From CAYQEC01 sp964416425 (GTDB taxonomy: Bacteria; Actinomycetota; Acidimicrobiia; Spongiisociales; UBA5794), in NCBI GenBank assembly GCA_964416425.1, contig CAYQEC010000030.1, forward strand, positions 1-26,420: DNA of 26,420 nt, given 5' to 3'. The notes under the pieces were generated by a model. That model saw nothing but the letters and a program-made list of their open reading frames with translations. It made no database searches and was not told the origin of the DNA. The position numbers and the translations under genes are program-made. Position 1 is the stretch's first letter; each line of letters opens with the position of its first letter. Of the stretch, positions 24,264 through 26,420 are shown in pieces.

Positions 24264-24872
24264 CTACCCGTCCACTGCTTCCAGGGTACGCCGCGACAGC
24301 ACCTCGTCAATCAACCCGTAGCCCATCGCCTCGGTCGAGCTCATCCAGTAGTCCCGTTCCGTGTCGTCGGCCACCCGGGCGAGATCCTGCCCGGTATGGC
24401 CCGCCAGGATCTGGTTGATCTCCTCGCGGGTCTTGAGGATCTCACGTGCATGAATCTCAATATCGGTCGCCTGCCCCCCCAAACCTGAGATGTGCGGTTG
24501 GTGCAGCATGATGCGGGCGTGGGGCAGGGCGAAACGCTTGCCGTGGGCACCGCCAGCCAGCACCACCGCCGCCGCCGAGGCCGCCAGGCCCATGCAGTAG
24601 GTGGCGACGTCGGGCTTGACGAACTGCATCGTGTCGTAGATCGCCATCAGGGCGTAGGTCGAACCGCCCGGGGAGTTGATGTAGATGGCGATGTCCTTGT
24701 CGGGGTCCTCCCCCTCGAGATGGAGGAGCTGCGCCATGATCACGTTGGCCACGCCGTCATCGATCGGCGTCCCGAGGAACACGATGCGTTCCTTGAGGAG
24801 GCGGCTGTAGATGTCGAAAGCGCGCTCTCCGCGCGGGGTCTGCTCAACAACGGTCGGCACCAGATAGGTCAT
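24264..24872 (-). CDS. clpP: ATP-dependent Clp protease proteolytic subunit ClpP
   Basis: This 202-residue serine protease forms the barrel that degrades substrates delivered by ClpX. The catalytic triad is visible: S99 (MGLAASAAAVVL), H124 (RIMLHQP) and the Asp in DDTERD near 170. The oxyanion region INSPGGSTYALMAIYD and handle-helix sequence are standard. Start ATG 24872 has GAGGAG 5 nt upstream; the N-terminus (MTYLVPTVVEQTPRGERAFD) has only a short possible propeptide. Only one clpP is present here, while many actinobacteria have two adjacent copies, clpP1 and clpP2, between tig and clpX. Confidence 0.97.
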   Translation of the reverse strand: MTYLVPTVVEQTPRGERAFDIYSRLLKERIVFLGTPIDDGVANVIMAQLLHLEGEDPDKDIAIYINSPGGSTYALMAIYDTMQFVKPDVATYCMGLAASAAAVVLAGGAHGKRFALPHARIMLHQPHISGLGGQATDIEIHAREILKTREEINQILAGHTGQDLARVADDTERDYWMSSTEAMGYGLIDEVLSRRTLEAVDG

Positions 24873-24903
24873 CGCTCTCCTCGGCCTTTCGTGATCATCG
24901 GCT

Positions 24904-26301
24904 TCATTCGGCGGTAGCTTTGGGATCCGGCGCACCACCGTCGTCTGCTTCGTCCTGGCCGGCCGCCTTGTACTCCTCAGCCGCGGGCGGCGTGAGGTCC
25001 ACCGGGTTGCCGTCACCGTCGACCGGGATCGCACCAGACACGATCCGATCGAGGGCCTTGCGCCTCAGGATATCACTGGTGAGCACCTCGTCTTGACCGC
25101 TGTCCCGCAACGCCTTCTCCACGCTGTCGCGTTCCCGCCCGGAGCCGGCCGCGAGGGAGGTGATGGCCTCCTCGATGTCGCTCTCGCCTACCTTGATCCC
25201 CTCGATGGCGGCTACCGCCTCCAGCAGGATCCGGGTTCGCAGTGACCGCACCGCCCGTTCCCGCAGTTCGGCGAGGAACTCATCTTGGCTCTGGCCGGTA
25301 ATCCGCAGGTAGTTGGGGAAGTCGAGGCCGCGCACTTCGAGGTCGTGGACGAGGTTGTGCATGGCCGCCTCCATTTCGGCCTCGATCAGCGTCTCGGGGA
25401 GATCCACCCCAAGCTCCTCCCCGAGGTCGTCGACGAGGCGATTCCGGAAGCTGTTGGCCGCCGACGCCAGTTTGAGGGACCGCAGGTTGAGGCGGAGCCG
25501 CTGTTCGAGCTCGACCACCGTGTCGAACTCCGAGACGTCCGCGACCCACTCCTCGGTCACCTCCGGCAGCTTCTTCGCCTTCACGCCCTTGACGAGGACC
25601 CTGAGCTGCACGTCGCGCGCCTCGTCCTGGCCGAAACCCGGAGGGAGCGTCGCCGGCCCCTCCCGGATCTCGCCGGCCGACGAACCGGCCACGATGTCGT
25701 CGAGCCCCGTGATGAACGACTGCGACCCGACCTCGTAGAGCAGGTCGTCGGCCGAGGCCTCCTCGACCTGCCGGCCACCGTCTTGGGCCGTGATGTTCAC
25801 CAGGACGAAGTCGCCGTCGCTGGCGGCCCGCGCCACATCTTCCAGCTCGGCGAACTGGCTGCGGAGGCGGTCGATCTGCGCCGCGATCTCCTCGTCGGTC
25901 ACCTCGTCGATCTCGACGGTGATCTTGCGGTCGGTGAAGTCCGGCACCGCGTCGACCGTGGGCCAAAGGGTGATCTTGATGTCGACGTCGACCCCACCCT
26001 CCTCACCGTCGCGGATCTCCTCGACCCTGGGGGTGGTGGCCGGTATCAGCTCGGCCTGCTCCATCGCCCGACCCACCAGCTCCGGGAGGGCGTCCTCGAT
26101 CGCCTCGGTCCGTAGCGAATCCGCCCCGACCATCCGCTCGACGATGGCCCGCGGCGCCTTTCCCGGCCGGAACCCCTTGATCTTCATCTGCCGCGACAGC
26201 TTGCGAGCCGCCTGATTCTTCGCCGTTTCCAGCTCGGCCGCGTCGAAGCTGACGGTGAGCACTCGCTCGTACGGCCCGGCCTCTCTCACCTCGGTATCCA
26301 C
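24904..26301 (-). CDS. tig: Trigger factor (ribosome-associated chaperone, PPIase)
   Basis: This 465-residue protein binds near the ribosomal exit tunnel and helps nascent chains fold. The N-terminal ribosome-binding domain has the signature GFRPGKAP at 43-50. A FKBP-type prolyl isomerase domain follows (about 155-245, DFVLVNITAQDGG to VKGVKAKKLPEV), then the helical C-terminal chaperone domain. The tail is acidic (EYKAAGQDEADDGGAPD). The start is the GTG at 26301: GAGGAG lies 4 nt upstream and the protein then begins MDTEVREAGPYERVLTVSFD, as the family does. The longer open frame upstream would run into the tRNA-His gene. It is followed by clpP at 31 bp. Confidence 0.96.
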   Translation of the reverse strand: MDTEVREAGPYERVLTVSFDAAELETAKNQAARKLSRQMKIKGFRPGKAPRAIVERMVGADSLRTEAIEDALPELVGRAMEQAELIPATTPRVEEIRDGEEGGVDVDIKITLWPTVDAVPDFTDRKITVEIDEVTDEEIAAQIDRLRSQFAELEDVARAASDGDFVLVNITAQDGGRQVEEASADDLLYEVGSQSFITGLDDIVAGSSAGEIREGPATLPPGFGQDEARDVQLRVLVKGVKAKKLPEVTEEWVADVSEFDTVVELEQRLRLNLRSLKLASAANSFRNRLVDDLGEELGVDLPETLIEAEMEAAMHNLVHDLEVRGLDFPNYLRITGQSQDEFLAELRERAVRSLRTRILLEAVAAIEGIKVGESDIEEAITSLAAGSGRERDSVEKALRDSGQDEVLTSDILRRKALDRIVSGAIPVDGDGNPVDLTPPAAEEYKAAGQDEADDGGAPDPKATAE

Positions 26302-26335
26302 ATCGCTCCTCGGTACTCTCCCGTTGACGGCGCAG

Positions 26336-26360
26336 CCCGGCAGGGCGCGCGCCAGCCGGG
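26336..26360 (-). other. GC-rich hairpin between tRNA-His and tig
   Basis: Arms CCCGGC and GCCGGG (26336-26341, 26355-26360) enclose a GGCGCGCGCC-type inner palindrome. It begins 4 nt after the encoded CCA of tRNA-His. There is no T-run. It may end or protect the tRNA transcript. No TANNNT -10 box is found in the 63-bp spacer, so tig may be transcribed through the tRNA. Confidence 0.4.
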
Positions 26361-26364
26361 ACGT

Positions 26365-26420
26365 TGGGGTGGCCGACGGGATTCGAACCCGCGACCTCCT
26401 GGACCACAACCAGGCGCTCT
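26365..26420 (-). tRNA. tRNA-His (GTG), 3' part, cut by window edge
   Basis: On the minus strand the visible part starts in the D-arm and shows the anticodon stem CCTGG/CCAGG with loop TTGTGGT (anticodon GTG), T-arm GCGGG-TTCGAAT-CCCGT, acceptor strand CGGCCAC, discriminator C as expected for bacterial tRNA-His, and an encoded CCA (26365-26367). The 5' acceptor strand and most of the D-arm lie beyond the right edge. Confidence 0.93.

Overview
This 26.4 kb window is a conserved housekeeping region of a GC-rich bacterium. I read it as an actinobacterium. Gene order (tig-clpP-clpX-valS-folC-ndk-mreBCD-mrdA-rodA-rng-rplU-rpmA-obgE-proB/proA-nadD-lytR-rsfS) matches the long collinear block known from Streptomyces and relatives. 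The use of -10 boxes (TANNNT) without a clear -35, the leaderless starts and the Ala/Lys/Pro-rich tail on ribosomal protein L21 agree with that. A deep-branching class such as Acidimicrobiia is my guess; it is not proven by the sequence. The window is cut inside a tRNA gene at each end (tRNA-Ala on the left, tRNA-His on the right) and has a 100-N assembly gap at 9207-9306.

Nearly everything is transcribed on the minus strand, so the biological order runs from right to left. From 26420 down: tRNA-His; protein folding and proteolysis (tig, clpP, clpX); a 381-bp spacer with three consecutive stem-loops; valS, folC and ndk; the rod-shape/elongasome operon mreB-mreC-mreD-mrdA-rodA, with start/stop overlaps; a plus-strand thymidine kinase; rng (RNase E/G) behind a structured leader; the rplU-rpmA-obgE-proB-GNAT operon; a plus-strand methyltransferase that overlaps the GNAT gene tail to tail; a divergent proA-like gene; a stand-alone receiver protein; a degenerate LytM/M23 protein; nadD; an LCP-LytR_C protein; rsfS; tRNA-Ala.

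The core genes link translation (valS, rplU, rpmA, obgE, rsfS, tRNAs), RNA turnover (rng), protein quality control (tig, clpXP), nucleotide, folate, NAD and proline metabolism (ndk, tdk, folC, nadD, proA, proB) and lateral wall growth (mre genes, mrdA, rodA).

I found no phage, CRISPR array, insertion sequence or obvious new multi-gene defence system. The less ordinary points are: (i) two adjacent cell-wall-type proteins that appear to be pseudoenzymes, an LCP domain without its Arg/Asp motif and an M23 domain that keeps its zinc ligands but lacks both catalytic histidines; (ii) a divergent, N-terminally extended ProA homologue; (iii) nearly identical leaderless promoter-start elements facing away from each other between proA and the methyltransferase, and a similar one at tdk; (iv) a structured region between clpX and valS and another in the rng leader; (v) the M23/nadD overlap, in which no reading frame closes before nadD.
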